This document shows, in pieces, positions 1 to 8,942 of a DNA stretch of 64,000 bases. Where the stretch lies: NCBI GenBank assembly GCA_020441905.1, contig JAGRLG010000043.1, positions 1 through 64,000 on the forward strand. The letters run 5' to 3'. The DNA comes from Rhodobiaceae bacterium. Lineage in GTDB: Bacteria; Pseudomonadota; Alphaproteobacteria; Rhizobiales; NORP267. The notes beneath the pieces are model-generated. The model had not been told where the DNA came from and ran no database searches. It saw nothing but the letters and a program-made list of their open reading frames with translations. Numbering within the stretch: position 1 is the first letter of the stretch; each line of letters starts with the position of its first letter. The translations under genes were made by a program, and so were the position numbers.

Positions 1-45
1 GCGCAAAAGTTGGTCGGCATCAGCCTCGAAGGCAGCGTCGGCTAG
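1..45 (+). CDS. sufB: SufB, C-terminal end only (partial)
   Basis: Only the last 14 codons lie in the window. In frame 1 they read AQKLVGISLEGSVG followed by TAG. A terminus of the form LEGSVG is what is expected for SufB, the scaffold subunit of the SufBCD Fe-S assembly complex, and sufC, sufD and sufS follow on the same strand. The rest of the gene lies before the window. The 92 nt between this stop and sufC hold no other gene. The call rests mainly on context because so little protein is visible. Confidence 0.75.
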   Translation, partial: AQKLVGISLEGSVG

Positions 46-137
46 CCTCGCTTCGCGGTGGCGGTGCGCCGCGCGCCGCCCGTTTTCCCATTCTGGGCCG
101 CAGGACGGTCCGACACTTGAAGACAACGGAAGAAAAA

Positions 138-887
138 ATGCTGGAAATCAAGAATCTTCACGCCCGTGTTGCTGAACGCGAAATCCTCAAGGGCATCAAT
201 CTGCAGGTGCCCGCCGGCGAGGTCCATGCCATCATGGGACCCAATGGTTCCGGCAAGTCGACGCTGTCCTACGTGCTTTCGGGGCGCGACGGTTACGAGG
301 TTACCGGTGGCTCGGCGACTCTGGACGGCGCCGACCTGCTCGCCATGGAGCCCGACGAGCGCGCCGCTGCCGGCGTCTTTCTCGCCTTCCAGTACCCGAT
401 TGAAATTCCCGGCGTGCCGACCATGACCTTCCTGCGCCATGCCGTGAACGCCCAGCGCAAGACGCGCGGCGAGGAGGAGCTTTCGACCCCCGACTTCATG
501 CGCATGGTCAAGGAAAAGGCGGCGCGCCTCGGCGTCACCACCGACATGCTCAAGCGCTCGGTCAATGTCGGCTTTTCCGGCGGCGAGAAAAAGCGCAACG
601 AGATATTGCAGATGGCGGTTCTCGAACCCAAGCTCGCGGTGCTCGACGAGACCGATTCCGGCCTCGACATCGACGCGCTGAAAGTGGTGTCGGAAGGCGT
701 CAATGCCCTGCGCGGTCCAGACCGCGCCATGCTCGTCATCACCCATTACCAGCGCCTGCTCGACTACATCGTGCCGGACAAGGTGCATGTCCTCTATAAT
801 GGCCGCATCGTACGTTCCGGCGGCAAGGACCTGGCGCTCGAGCTTGAGAAGAGCGGCTATGCCGACATCATCGAAAGCGCGGCCTGA
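138..887 (+). CDS. sufC: Fe-S cluster assembly ATPase SufC
   Basis: Cytoplasmic ABC-type ATPase (249 aa) of the SufBCD scaffold, which powers cluster assembly on SufB. The Walker A motif GPNGSGKST is at residues 34-42, the Suf-type signature GFSGGEKKRNEI is near residue 150, Walker B LAVLDETDSGLD follows, and the switch His is in VITHYQRLL. The length is normal for the family. An in-frame TTG at 117 opens the frame earlier, but ATG 138 is preceded by GGAAGAA (128-134) and yields the canonical start MLEIKNLHA. It is followed 23 nt later by sufD, so a sufBCDS operon is clear. Confidence 0.97.
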   Translation: MLEIKNLHARVAEREILKGINLQVPAGEVHAIMGPNGSGKSTLSYVLSGRDGYEVTGGSATLDGADLLAMEPDERAAAGVFLAFQYPIEIPGVPTMTFLRHAVNAQRKTRGEEELSTPDFMRMVKEKAARLGVTTDMLKRSVNVGFSGGEKKRNEILQMAVLEPKLAVLDETDSGLDIDALKVVSEGVNALRGPDRAMLVITHYQRLLDYIVPDKVHVLYNGRIVRSGGKDLALELEKSGYADIIESAA

Positions 888-910
888 GGAAGCAGACGGG
901 ATCTGATGCG

Positions 911-2239
911 ATGAACATTGAAGTCAAGCAGCGGGCCAGCAGCGACGCCGAAAAGGCGCTTGCCAGCCAATTTGCCGCCCGCGCCGGCACCGGCGAGCCG
1001 GACTGGCTGGAGCAGCGCCGCCGCGCCGATTTTGCCCGCCTCGAGAAACTCGGCCTGCCGACCCGCAAGGTCGAGGCCTGGCACTATACCGATCTGCGCC
1101 GGCGTTTGCCGGATGCCTATCCAGCGGCCGACCGCAGCGCCGCGCAGTCCCTGTGCATGGACATGGGGCACGACCCCTTCAAGGTCCTGCCCGGCATCCG
1201 CCTCGTCTTCGTCAACGGCCATTTCCGCTCCGACCTTTCGCTGCACGGCCAGAGCGAGGAGGGGCTTTCCATCGAGACATTCCACGACGCGGTGCGGCGT
1301 GACGACCCGGCACTGCGCCGCCAGCTCGGCAGCGCCATTCGCGATGAAGACCCGACCATCGCCTCCATCAACGGCGCCTTTGCCGAAGACGGTTTCATCG
1401 TCCGCATCGCGGCCGGCGCGCGCATCCGGCAGCCGATCCACATCATGCTGGTCAACAAGGCCGACGAGCCGATGTCGGTTCATACCCGCCACCTTGTCAT
1501 TGCCGAGGAGGGCGCCCACGCCACCATTCTGGAAACCCATGGCGGCGAAGGCGACTATCAGGCCACCTGCGTCATTGAGTTCCTGGTCGGCGACCGGGCC
1601 GAAATCGACCATGTGAAACTCCAGCACGAGAGCCTGGAGGCAACCCATCTTGCCCTTCTTGCCGCCCATCTTGGCGCCGGAGCATGCTTGCGCACTTTCG
1701 CGCTGTCGCCAGGTGCGGCGCTGGCCCGCAACCAGGTCGAGGTGCGCTTCGACGGGCCAGGCGGCACGTTGGATGCCAATGGCGCGCTGCTGCTGCGCGG
1801 CACCCAGCATTCCGACGCCACCCTGTTCGTCGACCATGCGGTGGCCGATTGCGCCAGCCGCCAGGTCTACAAGACGGTTCTCGACGATTCGGCCCGCGGC
1901 GTGTTCCAGGGCCAGGTTCTGGTGCGGCCCCACGCCCAGCGCACAGACGGGCGCCAGTCGTCCCGCGCCTTGCTGCTGTCGCCCAAGGCTGAAATGGACT
2001 CCAAGCCCCAGCTTGAGATCTATGCCGACGACGTGCAGTGCGCCCATGGCTCCACCGCCGGCGAGCTGGACCCGGAACTGATGTTCTATCTGCGCGCCCG
2101 CGGCATCCCGCCAAGGCAGGCCCAGGCATTGCTGATCCAGGCGTTCATTGCCGATGCCATGGATCATGTCCGCAACGAGGATGTGCTGGCCATTCTGCAC
2201 GGCATGGGCGAGCGCTGGCTCGCCGAAGAAGAGGTGTAG
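911..2239 (+). CDS. sufD: Fe-S cluster assembly protein SufD
   Basis: SufD (442 aa) pairs with SufB and SufC to form the Fe-S scaffold complex and is linked to iron acquisition for it. The protein has the SufB/SufD-type beta-helix core, with the family-typical stretches GTQHSDATLFVDH and KAEMDSKPQLEIYADDVQC followed by HGSTAGELDPELMFYLRARG near the C-terminus. The ATG start at 911 gives a normal-length SufD. The stop is 3 nt before the GTG start proposed for sufS, so translation is probably coupled. Confidence 0.95.
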   Translation: MNIEVKQRASSDAEKALASQFAARAGTGEPDWLEQRRRADFARLEKLGLPTRKVEAWHYTDLRRRLPDAYPAADRSAAQSLCMDMGHDPFKVLPGIRLVFVNGHFRSDLSLHGQSEEGLSIETFHDAVRRDDPALRRQLGSAIRDEDPTIASINGAFAEDGFIVRIAAGARIRQPIHIMLVNKADEPMSVHTRHLVIAEEGAHATILETHGGEGDYQATCVIEFLVGDRAEIDHVKLQHESLEATHLALLAAHLGAGACLRTFALSPGAALARNQVEVRFDGPGGTLDANGALLLRGTQHSDATLFVDHAVADCASRQVYKTVLDDSARGVFQGQVLVRPHAQRTDGRQSSRALLLSPKAEMDSKPQLEIYADDVQCAHGSTAGELDPELMFYLRARGIPPRQAQALLIQAFIADAMDHVRNEDVLAILHGMGERWLAEEEV

Positions 2240-2242
2240 GCG

Positions 2243-3496
2243 GTGGAATCGACCCTGAAGACAGTGGCCGCGGCGCCCATGCTGGATGTCGAGAAGATCC
2301 GCGCCGACTTCCCCATCCTGTCGCGCGAGGTCTATGGCAAGCCGCTGGTTTATCTCGACAATGCAGCTTCGGCGCAAAAGCCGCGCTGCGTCATTGACGC
2401 GGTGCGCCACACCTATGAGCACGAATACGCCAATGTGCATCGCGGCCTGCACTATCTGTCCAACACCGCGACCCAGAAATATGAGGATGCGCGCGAGAGC
2501 GTGCGCAAATATTTCAATGCCGGCTCGCTCGAAGAGGTCGTCTTCACCCGCAATGCCACCGAGGCCATAAATCTGGTCGCCCAGAGCTTCGGCCGCGTCA
2601 ATATCGGCGAGGGCGACGAAATCGTGCTTTCAATCATGGAGCACCATTCCAACATCGTGCCATGGCATTTCCTGCGCGAGCGCCAGGGCGCGGTGCTGAA
2701 ATGGGCGCCGGTCGATGACGATGGCAATTTCCTCATCGAGGAATTCCAGAAGCTTCTTGGCCCCAGGACCAAGATGGTCGCCATCACCCATATGTCGAAC
2801 GCGCTCGGCACCATCGTGCCGGTGAAGCAGGTCATCGATCTGGCCCATGCCCGCGGCATTCCCGTGCTCGTCGATGGCAGCCAGGCTTGCGTGCACATGG
2901 CGGTCGATGTCCAGGCGCTGGATTGCGATTTCTATATCGCCACCGGACACAAGCTCTACGGCCCCTCGGGCATCGGCGTGCTCTATGGCAAGAAGGACCT
3001 GCTCAACGCCATGCCGCCCTTCCTCGGCGGCGGCGAAATGATCCTCGATGTCACCCAGGACTGGGTGACTTATGGCGAAACCCCGCACCGTTTCGAGGCC
3101 GGCACGCCCCCCATAGTTCAGGCCATCGGCCTTGGCGTGGCACTGGACTACATCATGTCCATCGGCCGCGATGCCATCATGGCCCATGAGATGGAGCTGA
3201 CGGCCTATGCCCAGGCGCGCATGGCCGAGGTGGAAGGCGTGCGCATTTTCGGCACCGCGAGGAACAAGTGCTCGATCGTCTCGTTCGAGATTGCCGGCGC
3301 CCACGCCCATGACGTCAGCACCATCATCGACCGTTCCGGCGTCGCGGTGCGGGCAGGGACCCATTGCACCCAGCCGCTGCTGGCGCGCTTCGGCGTGACC
3401 TCGACCTGCCGTGCCTCATTTGCGATGTATAATACCAAGGCCGAAGCGGACGCGCTGGTGGCGGCGCTGATAAAGGCCCGCGAGTTCTTTCTCTAG
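2243..3496 (+). CDS. sufS: Cysteine desulfurase SufS
   Basis: PLP-dependent group II cysteine desulfurase (417 aa) that takes sulfur from L-cysteine as a persulfide and feeds it to the SufBCD scaffold. The PLP lysine is K237 in ATGHKLYGPSG and the persulfide-forming cysteine is C375 in AGTHCTQPL. The start is GTG 2243, 3 nt after the sufD stop. An in-frame ATG at 2279 (MLDVEKIRADFPIL) would give a more compact N-terminus, so the first 12 residues are uncertain. No SufE or SufU partner is visible in this window. Confidence 0.95.
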   Translation: MESTLKTVAAAPMLDVEKIRADFPILSREVYGKPLVYLDNAASAQKPRCVIDAVRHTYEHEYANVHRGLHYLSNTATQKYEDARESVRKYFNAGSLEEVVFTRNATEAINLVAQSFGRVNIGEGDEIVLSIMEHHSNIVPWHFLRERQGAVLKWAPVDDDGNFLIEEFQKLLGPRTKMVAITHMSNALGTIVPVKQVIDLAHARGIPVLVDGSQACVHMAVDVQALDCDFYIATGHKLYGPSGIGVLYGKKDLLNAMPPFLGGGEMILDVTQDWVTYGETPHRFEAGTPPIVQAIGLGVALDYIMSIGRDAIMAHEMELTAYAQARMAEVEGVRIFGTARNKCSIVSFEIAGAHAHDVSTIIDRSGVAVRAGTHCTQPLLARFGVTSTCRASFAMYNTKAEADALVAALIKAREFFL

Positions 3497-3536
3497 CCGG
3501 CGTGCCCTTAAGACCCTCAGACCCGTGAGTAGCAAG

Positions 3537-3953
3537 ATGACCAACCAGACCGAAACCGAAGCCAAGACCGGCGCCGATGCCAGCGCCGCCAGCGACTCCA
3601 GTGGCGCCGCGCCCGCGAAGGCGGCGGGAGCCCTGACCACCGACGAGATCGACCGCATGACCCAGGGGATCATCGAGGCCCTGAAGTCGGTTTACGACCC
3701 CGAAATTCCGGTCGATATCTATGAACTGGGACTGATCTACAAGATCGACATCAGCGAAGAACGCAATGTCGAGATCGACATGACGCTGACCGCGCCGGGC
3801 TGCCCGGTGGCGGGCGAAATGCCGATCTGGGTGCAAAATGCCGTCGGCGCCGTCCAGGGCGTTCAGGACGTGAAGGTCAACATGGTGTTCGAGCCATTCT
3901 GGACCAAGGACCGCATGTCGGAGGAAGCACAGTTCGCCCTCAACATGTTTTGA
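3537..3953 (+). CDS. sufT: DUF59 / MIP18-family Fe-S maturation protein (SufT)
   Basis: A 138-aa protein with an acidic, low-complexity N-terminus (residues 1-38, rich in Ala, Thr and Ser) followed by a MIP18/DUF59 domain. The core carries VYDPEIPVDIYELGLIY and the Cys-containing loop TLTAPGCPVAGEMP. Members at the end of suf operons are called SufT and are implicated in Fe-S protein maturation under high demand. An in-frame GTG lies at 3525, 12 nt upstream of ATG 3537; neither has a strong ribosome-binding site. A weak hairpin with a T-run follows the stop. Confidence 0.9.
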   Translation: MTNQTETEAKTGADASAASDSSGAAPAKAAGALTTDEIDRMTQGIIEALKSVYDPEIPVDIYELGLIYKIDISEERNVEIDMTLTAPGCPVAGEMPIWVQNAVGAVQGVQDVKVNMVFEPFWTKDRMSEEAQFALNMF

Positions 3954-3975
3954 ACAATTCCATTGTCGGTTTTTT
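3954..3975 (+). terminator. Weak intrinsic terminator after sufT
   Basis: Directly after the sufT stop lies ACAAT-tcc-ATTGT (3954-3966), then CGG and a run of six T (3970-3975). The stem is only five base pairs, AT-rich and with a three-base loop, so termination may be partial. It separates the sufBCDST run from the small secreted-protein gene. Confidence 0.4.
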
Positions 3976-4029
3976 GGCGCGGGAGTAAAATATTTTCCGG
4001 TCTTTGGCGCTGCCATTTCGGAGGGGCGG

Positions 4030-4359
4030 ATGCGCGGCTTCGGAAGAGTGGGTCTGGCGGCAGGGTTTCTCTTTTCACTGGCTTGGGCGGGACCGGCGAT
4101 TGCCGACCCCTGCGACGATGTCGATGGCACATCGGTTTCGGTGTCGACCGTCATCGGCGAAGTCGAAAAGGATACTGACGGCTGGACCATCTGGATCAGG
4201 GATAACGTGTCGGTGGGCGGCTGCGACCTCGACACCATCGAAACCCGGAACCGGCCGCCGAAGCAGTGCGCACCGGGTGCCCGCATCGACGCCAGCGGGA
4301 CATTCGCGGACTACTTTTTCTATACCGCTGTAGTCGCAGACTCGTTTTCGTGCCACTAG
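4030..4359 (+). CDS. Small secreted protein, function unknown
   Basis: A 109-aa protein that begins with a clear Sec signal peptide (a few basic residues, a hydrophobic stretch from Val10 to about Trp19, and AIA-DP as the probable cleavage site near residue 26). The mature part of about 83 residues has four cysteines (DPC, GGC, KQC, FSC), consistent with two disulfides, and looks beta-rich. The spacing GEV-x-KD-x-DGW and CAPGARIDASGTF is reminiscent of small OB-fold periplasmic proteins, but that is only an impression. A strong GGAGGGG (4020-4026) sits just before ATG 4030. It lies within the suf locus, but a link to Fe-S assembly is not shown. Confidence 0.7.
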   Translation: MRGFGRVGLAAGFLFSLAWAGPAIADPCDDVDGTSVSVSTVIGEVEKDTDGWTIWIRDNVSVGGCDLDTIETRNRPPKQCAPGARIDASGTFADYFFYTAVVADSFSCH

Positions 4360-4399
4360 CGGCCGCGCCGCACATTGCATTTCCGCCCGCTTCCGCCCA

Positions 4400-4418
4400 C
4401 ATTAGGCAGGTGCTAATG
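4400..4418. promoter_or_regulatory. Inverted repeat in sufA upstream region
   Basis: CATTAG-gcaggtg-CTAATG is a perfect 6-bp inverted repeat with a 7-bp spacer, 145 nt upstream of the sufA-type gene and 41 nt after the small secreted-protein gene. No T-run follows, so it looks more like an operator than a terminator. It does not match a Fur, Irr or Rrf2 consensus that I can state with confidence. Confidence 0.35.
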
Positions 4419-4498
4419 ACTCTAATCTGGCGCGGTGGCGCCAGGCCGGAGGTGGGCCGCATCGCGCGGCAGGCCGCGTCGCTCGGCAGGTTGGAAGG

Positions 4499-4549
4499 CG
4501 CGGCAGTTCGCATCGCGCGGCAGTTCGCATCGCGCGGCAGTTCGCAAGG
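4499..4549. repeat. Three tandem copies of a 17-bp repeat before sufA
   Basis: CGCGGCAGTTCGCATCG occurs three times head to tail (4499-4515, 4516-4532, 4533-4549; the last copy ends in AGG instead of TCG). A more diverged copy is visible just upstream around 4461-4490. The last copy runs into AGGAGG (4547-4552), the ribosome-binding site of the next gene, so the array forms its immediate 5' leader. Confidence 0.8.
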
Positions 4550-4562
4550 AGGCGGAGTTTTT

Positions 4563-4958
4563 TTGGCAATGCAGATGAAACAGGCACCGCAAGTGATGAA
4601 GCTGACCGAGGCCGCCGCCGCGCGCGTGCGCGAGGTGCTGGCCGGCAAGGGTGGGGACGACGCGGCGCTGCGTATCGGCGTCAGGAACAGCGGCTGCGCC
4701 GGCATGGCCTATACCATGGAAGTCGCCGCCAGCCCGGCAGCGGGCGATGAAGTGGTCGAGGACAAGGGCGTCCGCCTCGCCATCGACCCCAGGGCGGTGC
4801 TGTTTCTCCTTGGCACCGAAATGGATTTCAAGCAGGACAAGCTGACCTCCGGTTTTGTCTTCAACAACCCCAACCAGGTTGGCGCCTGCGGCTGCGGAGA
4901 ATCCGTTTCGCTGCAACCGGCCGCCGCGTCCCCTTCCGCGCCGCCCGGCGCGCGCTGA
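4563..4958 (+). CDS. sufA: A-type Fe-S carrier SufA/IscA/ErpA family
   Basis: A-type carrier that accepts an Fe-S cluster from the scaffold and delivers it to apo-targets. The three family cysteines are present: C in RNSGCAGMAY and the C-terminal pair in VGACGCGESVS. The start is unusual: AGGAGG (4547-4552) is spaced 10 nt from TTG 4563 but 16 nt from ATG 4569, so TTG (131 aa) or ATG (129 aa) are both possible. The C-terminal tail after the CGCG motif (about 20 residues, Ala/Pro-rich) is an extension. It lies with sufBCDS and sufT, supporting a SUF role. Confidence 0.9.
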   Translation: MAMQMKQAPQVMKLTEAAAARVREVLAGKGGDDAALRIGVRNSGCAGMAYTMEVAASPAAGDEVVEDKGVRLAIDPRAVLFLLGTEMDFKQDKLTSGFVFNNPNQVGACGCGESVSLQPAAASPSAPPGAR

Positions 4959-4986
4959 ACCTTTTGCGGGGCCAGGGGAGGCCGCC

Positions 4987-5352
4987 ATGGCGCTGAACCG
5001 CGAATATGCCGCCTATGTCGAGGATCTTCTCTCCCCCGTTGGCGGCGTGCGCGTGCGCCCGATGTTTGGCGGCGGCGGTGTTTTTTGCGGCGATCTGATG
5101 TTCGGCCTGATCGCCGACGACATGCTTTACCTCAAGGCCGACGACGCCTTTGCGGATGATTTTGCGGCCGAAGGCATGGCGGCTTTCACCTATGAGGCCA
5201 AGGGGCGCACCATGAGCCTGTCCTATTGGCAGGTGCCAGAGCGGATTGGCGACGATCAGGACGAACTGGTGGCCTGGGCCGTGCGTGCCCTCAAGGTTGC
5301 CCGCGATGCCGCTGCCGCAAGGCCGGCGCGTAAGCGCAAGAGCGCCAAATGA
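4987..5352 (+). CDS. TfoX N-terminal-domain protein
   Basis: A 121-aa protein consisting almost entirely of a TfoX/Sxy N-terminal domain: PVGGVRVRPMFGGGGVFCGDLMFGLI and a following TMSLSYWQVPERI are typical. In gamma-proteobacteria TfoX/Sxy promotes competence gene expression with CRP, but stand-alone N-terminal-domain proteins in alphaproteobacteria are uncharacterised and no competence function should be assumed. The basic tail AARPARKRKSAK could contact nucleic acid. ATG 4987 has AGGGGAGG (4973-4980) at good spacing. Confidence 0.85.
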   Translation: MALNREYAAYVEDLLSPVGGVRVRPMFGGGGVFCGDLMFGLIADDMLYLKADDAFADDFAAEGMAAFTYEAKGRTMSLSYWQVPERIGDDQDELVAWAVRALKVARDAAAARPARKRKSAK

Positions 5353-5359
5353 GGCCGCC

Positions 5360-5428
5360 ATGCCCTATCTGGTGATGTTCTTTATATTCATTTTGCTTGG
5401 CCTGCTGGCGACCTGCGCGCTGGCCTGA
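5360..5428 (+). CDS. Candidate 22-residue hydrophobic micropeptide
   Basis: ATG 5360 opens a 22-codon frame reading MPYLVMFFIFILLGLLATCA plus LA, then TGA. It starts 7 nt after the stop of the TfoX-like gene, has GAGG (5351-5354) at a 5-nt spacing, and ends 10 nt before a strong terminator. The peptide is one continuous hydrophobic segment with a single Cys, as in many small single-pass membrane proteins. Its position, ribosome-binding site and composition support expression, but the length allows chance occurrence. Confidence 0.35.
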   Translation: MPYLVMFFIFILLGLLATCALA

Positions 5429-5438
5429 GCAGTAGAAA

Positions 5439-5470
5439 AGGCCGCGCCCGGAAGACGCGGCCTGTTTTCT
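5439..5470. terminator. Bidirectional intrinsic terminator
   Basis: AGGCCGCG (5439-5446), a nine-base loop, CGCGGCCT (5456-5463), then GTTTTCT on the plus strand. On the minus strand the same stem is followed by TTTTCTAC. It therefore can serve both the plus-strand TfoX/micropeptide unit and the minus-strand GGDEF gene that converges on it. Confidence 0.8.
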
Positions 5471-5504
5471 ATGGCGTTTCGGTGTCCGGTTGACGGATGC
5501 CGGG

Positions 5505-6563
5505 TCAGGCGACGTCGCTCAAGTCGCCGATATCGGCGTCGGCCTCAGACTTGACCTGGTTGCGGCCGGCCTTCTTTGCCGCATAGAGGCACTTGTCGGC
5601 GCGGGCAATGAGCGAATCCACCGTGTCGTCGGGGCGCAGCGAAGCGGCGCCGAAAGACATCGTTATCGTGCCCAGGCTTTCGCCGGTCGATTTCTTGACC
5701 AGTTCCTTGGCCAGAATGGTCTTGCGGATCTGGTCGGCGACGGTGACCGCATTCTGCAGATTTGTCTGAGGCAGAATGACGGCAAATTCTTCCCCGCCGT
5801 AGCGCGCCGCGAGGTCGCGGCCCTTGACGTTGGTCTTCAGCGCATGGGCGACCAGCCGAAGCACCTGGTCGCCGGTCTGGTGGCCAAAACTGTCGTTGAA
5901 ATTCTTGAAATGGTCGATGTCGCCGAGGACCAGCGTCAGCGGTTCCTCGATTTCCCGCGCTTCCTTGATCGCCTTCTTGATCGTCTCGTCGAAATGCTTG
6001 CGATTGGCGATGCCGGTAAGCGCATCGGTGATGGTTTCGCTGCGCACCGCTTCAAGATTTTCCTGCAAGGTGTCGATCTGCTTGCGCGACTCCGAAAGCT
6101 GCTCCTCGAGCGCCTTCGAGCGCGCTTCCATTTCCTTGGTCGAGGAGATCAGCATCTGCGCGACCCGCTTGACCTGGTCGCGGTCATGGGCGCCAACCAG
6201 CGATTGGGCCGCGTTTTCCAGCGTCTTGCCGTAGCTGCTTGTCGATCCCTTGGCCTCGTCGATTGCGCCGATTACGCGCTCGAATTCCTTGAGGAAATCA
6301 TCGCCGACAGCCTGCACCCGGTCGGTGATGCGCGAGGGCGAGAGAAACTGCTCATAGATCTCCTGCAAAACGCTCTCCGGTACCGAACCGTAGCGCGTGA
6401 TCGCTTCGTTGAGCGCGCGGTTGAGCGCCCGGTTGAAGCCCGACACATAGGTGTACCAGAGTTCGTAATTGCGGGGGCTCGCGGGAACCTGGTTGGCCTT
6501 CAGATGGCCGACCGCCTTCTCCGCGTAGCTCATGGTCCGTTCAAAGTCGCTATGCCTAATCAA
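5505..6563 (-). CDS. GGDEF-domain diguanylate cyclase
   Basis: Cytoplasmic protein of 352 aa with an N-terminal helical region (about residues 1-130, containing NYELWYTYVSGFN), a coiled coil (about 125-175) and a GGDEF domain ending near residue 340. The active-site signature is RYGGEEFAVILP near residue 256, so cyclic-di-GMP synthesis is expected. The inhibitory I-site position reads KGRD instead of RxxD, so product inhibition may be altered. TTG 6563 has ACGGAGCGG upstream; ATG 6533 lacks a good site and would remove the conserved DFERTM segment, so TTG is preferred. No membrane segment is seen. Confidence 0.92.
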   Translation of the reverse strand: MIRHSDFERTMSYAEKAVGHLKANQVPASPRNYELWYTYVSGFNRALNRALNEAITRYGSVPESVLQEIYEQFLSPSRITDRVQAVGDDFLKEFERVIGAIDEAKGSTSSYGKTLENAAQSLVGAHDRDQVKRVAQMLISSTKEMEARSKALEEQLSESRKQIDTLQENLEAVRSETITDALTGIANRKHFDETIKKAIKEAREIEEPLTLVLGDIDHFKNFNDSFGHQTGDQVLRLVAHALKTNVKGRDLAARYGGEEFAVILPQTNLQNAVTVADQIRKTILAKELVKKSTGESLGTITMSFGAASLRPDDTVDSLIARADKCLYAAKKAGRNQVKSEADADIGDLSDVA

Positions 6564-6783
6564 TGTCCGCTCCGTATGCGCGCATGCCTGAAATTCAGCC
6601 AGGGTCTGAAAATATCAACCGGCTACAAGGGCCAGTAAGGAACCGCGGCAATCGAAATTCTCCCCTTAATAGCGAGGAGATTAGACTTCGCGCTTTTAAA
6701 ATACGGTTAAGCTAAAACGCGCGCGACTTGCTGCGCGCGGGCGTCCAAGGCAGGAAATACCGGAAAATCTCGAACTGCGGGAT

Positions 6784-8271
<1,488 letters not shown>

Positions 8272-8344
8272 GTAATTGCGAGTTGCTTTTCGGGTTTCAT
8301 AAAGGCCCCCGGCGACTTCCGGGAAGACCAGCGCGCCCGCCCTG

Positions 8345-8365
8345 CCTGTACTGCGCCAGTACAGG
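8345..8365. promoter_or_regulatory. 21-bp palindrome in the helicase leader
   Basis: CCTGTACTG-cgc-CAGTACAGG is a perfect 9-bp inverted repeat with a 3-nt centre, 74 nt upstream of the helicase start codon. No T-run follows on either strand, so it is better explained as a protein-binding operator or an mRNA leader hairpin than as a terminator. Confidence 0.5.
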
Positions 8366-8727
8366 GCCGCGGGGGCCAATTCAGCATCGCCATGCGCATA
8401 GCCGAGGCGAGCTTTCTTTTCAACCGGGCCTTTGTCGCACGTTTATCGCGAATTGGTAAGGAAAATCGGCAGATAGCTTAATGGCGCTCCGGCCCGCCGC
8501 GTGCCCTCGCGCTGCTTGCGAGCCGAATTCCCGGCGCTGTTGCCCAAAGACCACAACGAACAGTTTGGAACAGGTCTAATATACGTAAACCCAAGTTGCG
8601 GAGAAGGAGCCTCCGCGAAGAGGGTTTTGGCGCCGGCAGCGCGAAATGGCACAGACCATTGATCCGCTCCGGCAGCCGGCCTGGGGCCGTCCCGCCGCCC
8701 TTGGCGCGAGCGCCCTTGCCGGGCGCG

Positions 8728-8780
8728 GCCCAACCCTTCCGGGTATTTTTTGGCGCCCAACCCTTCGGGGACTTTTTGGC
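8728..8780 (+). repeat. Tandem pair of hairpin/T-run units
   Basis: Two adjacent near-identical units (8728-8754 and 8755-8780) share GCCCAACCCTTC-GGG followed by a run of five or six T and GGC. The first can fold as ACCC-ttcc-GGGT, the second as CCC-ttcg-GGG with a stable UUCG-type loop; each is followed by the T-run. They look like two weak terminators or RNA elements in tandem on the plus strand. Confidence 0.6.
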
Positions 8781-8912
8781 GAGCGTATCAGTTCGCGTGC
8801 GTGCCGCGATTGGCCGCCAGTTTTGACTGACCGGATGTTGGCGGGCCGGGCTGAGCAACCCGCTCGACAATCCGGATTGCCGGGGGGCAAACACGAAGCA
8901 ACGCACCTTGGT

Positions 8913-8942
8913 GCCCGGCCGGCAAGCGGCCGGGCGTTTTTT
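8913..8942 (+). terminator. Strong orphan intrinsic terminator
   Basis: GCCCGGCCG (8913-8921), loop GCAAG, CGGCCGGGC (8927-8935), then G and six T. This is a textbook plus-strand terminator, but no plus-strand gene precedes it; both flanking genes are on the minus strand. It implies an untranslated plus-strand transcript ending here. Confidence 0.8.

Noticed and set aside
857-2452. 531-residue open frame antisense to sufD
   Set aside because: Shadow of sufD and sufS: no ribosome-binding site, no family features, and codon pattern mirrors the genes on the other strand. Similar antisense frames across the window were rejected for the same reason.
4499-4549. CRISPR-like array
   Set aside because: Units are 17 bp and directly adjacent without spacers, and no cas gene is present; the other micro-repeats fail for the same reason.
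8443-8906. Overlapping short frames on both strands in the gene-free stretch
   Set aside because: None has a plausible start site, they overlap in several frames, and their translations are Arg/Pro/Ala-rich as expected for non-coding GC-rich DNA.
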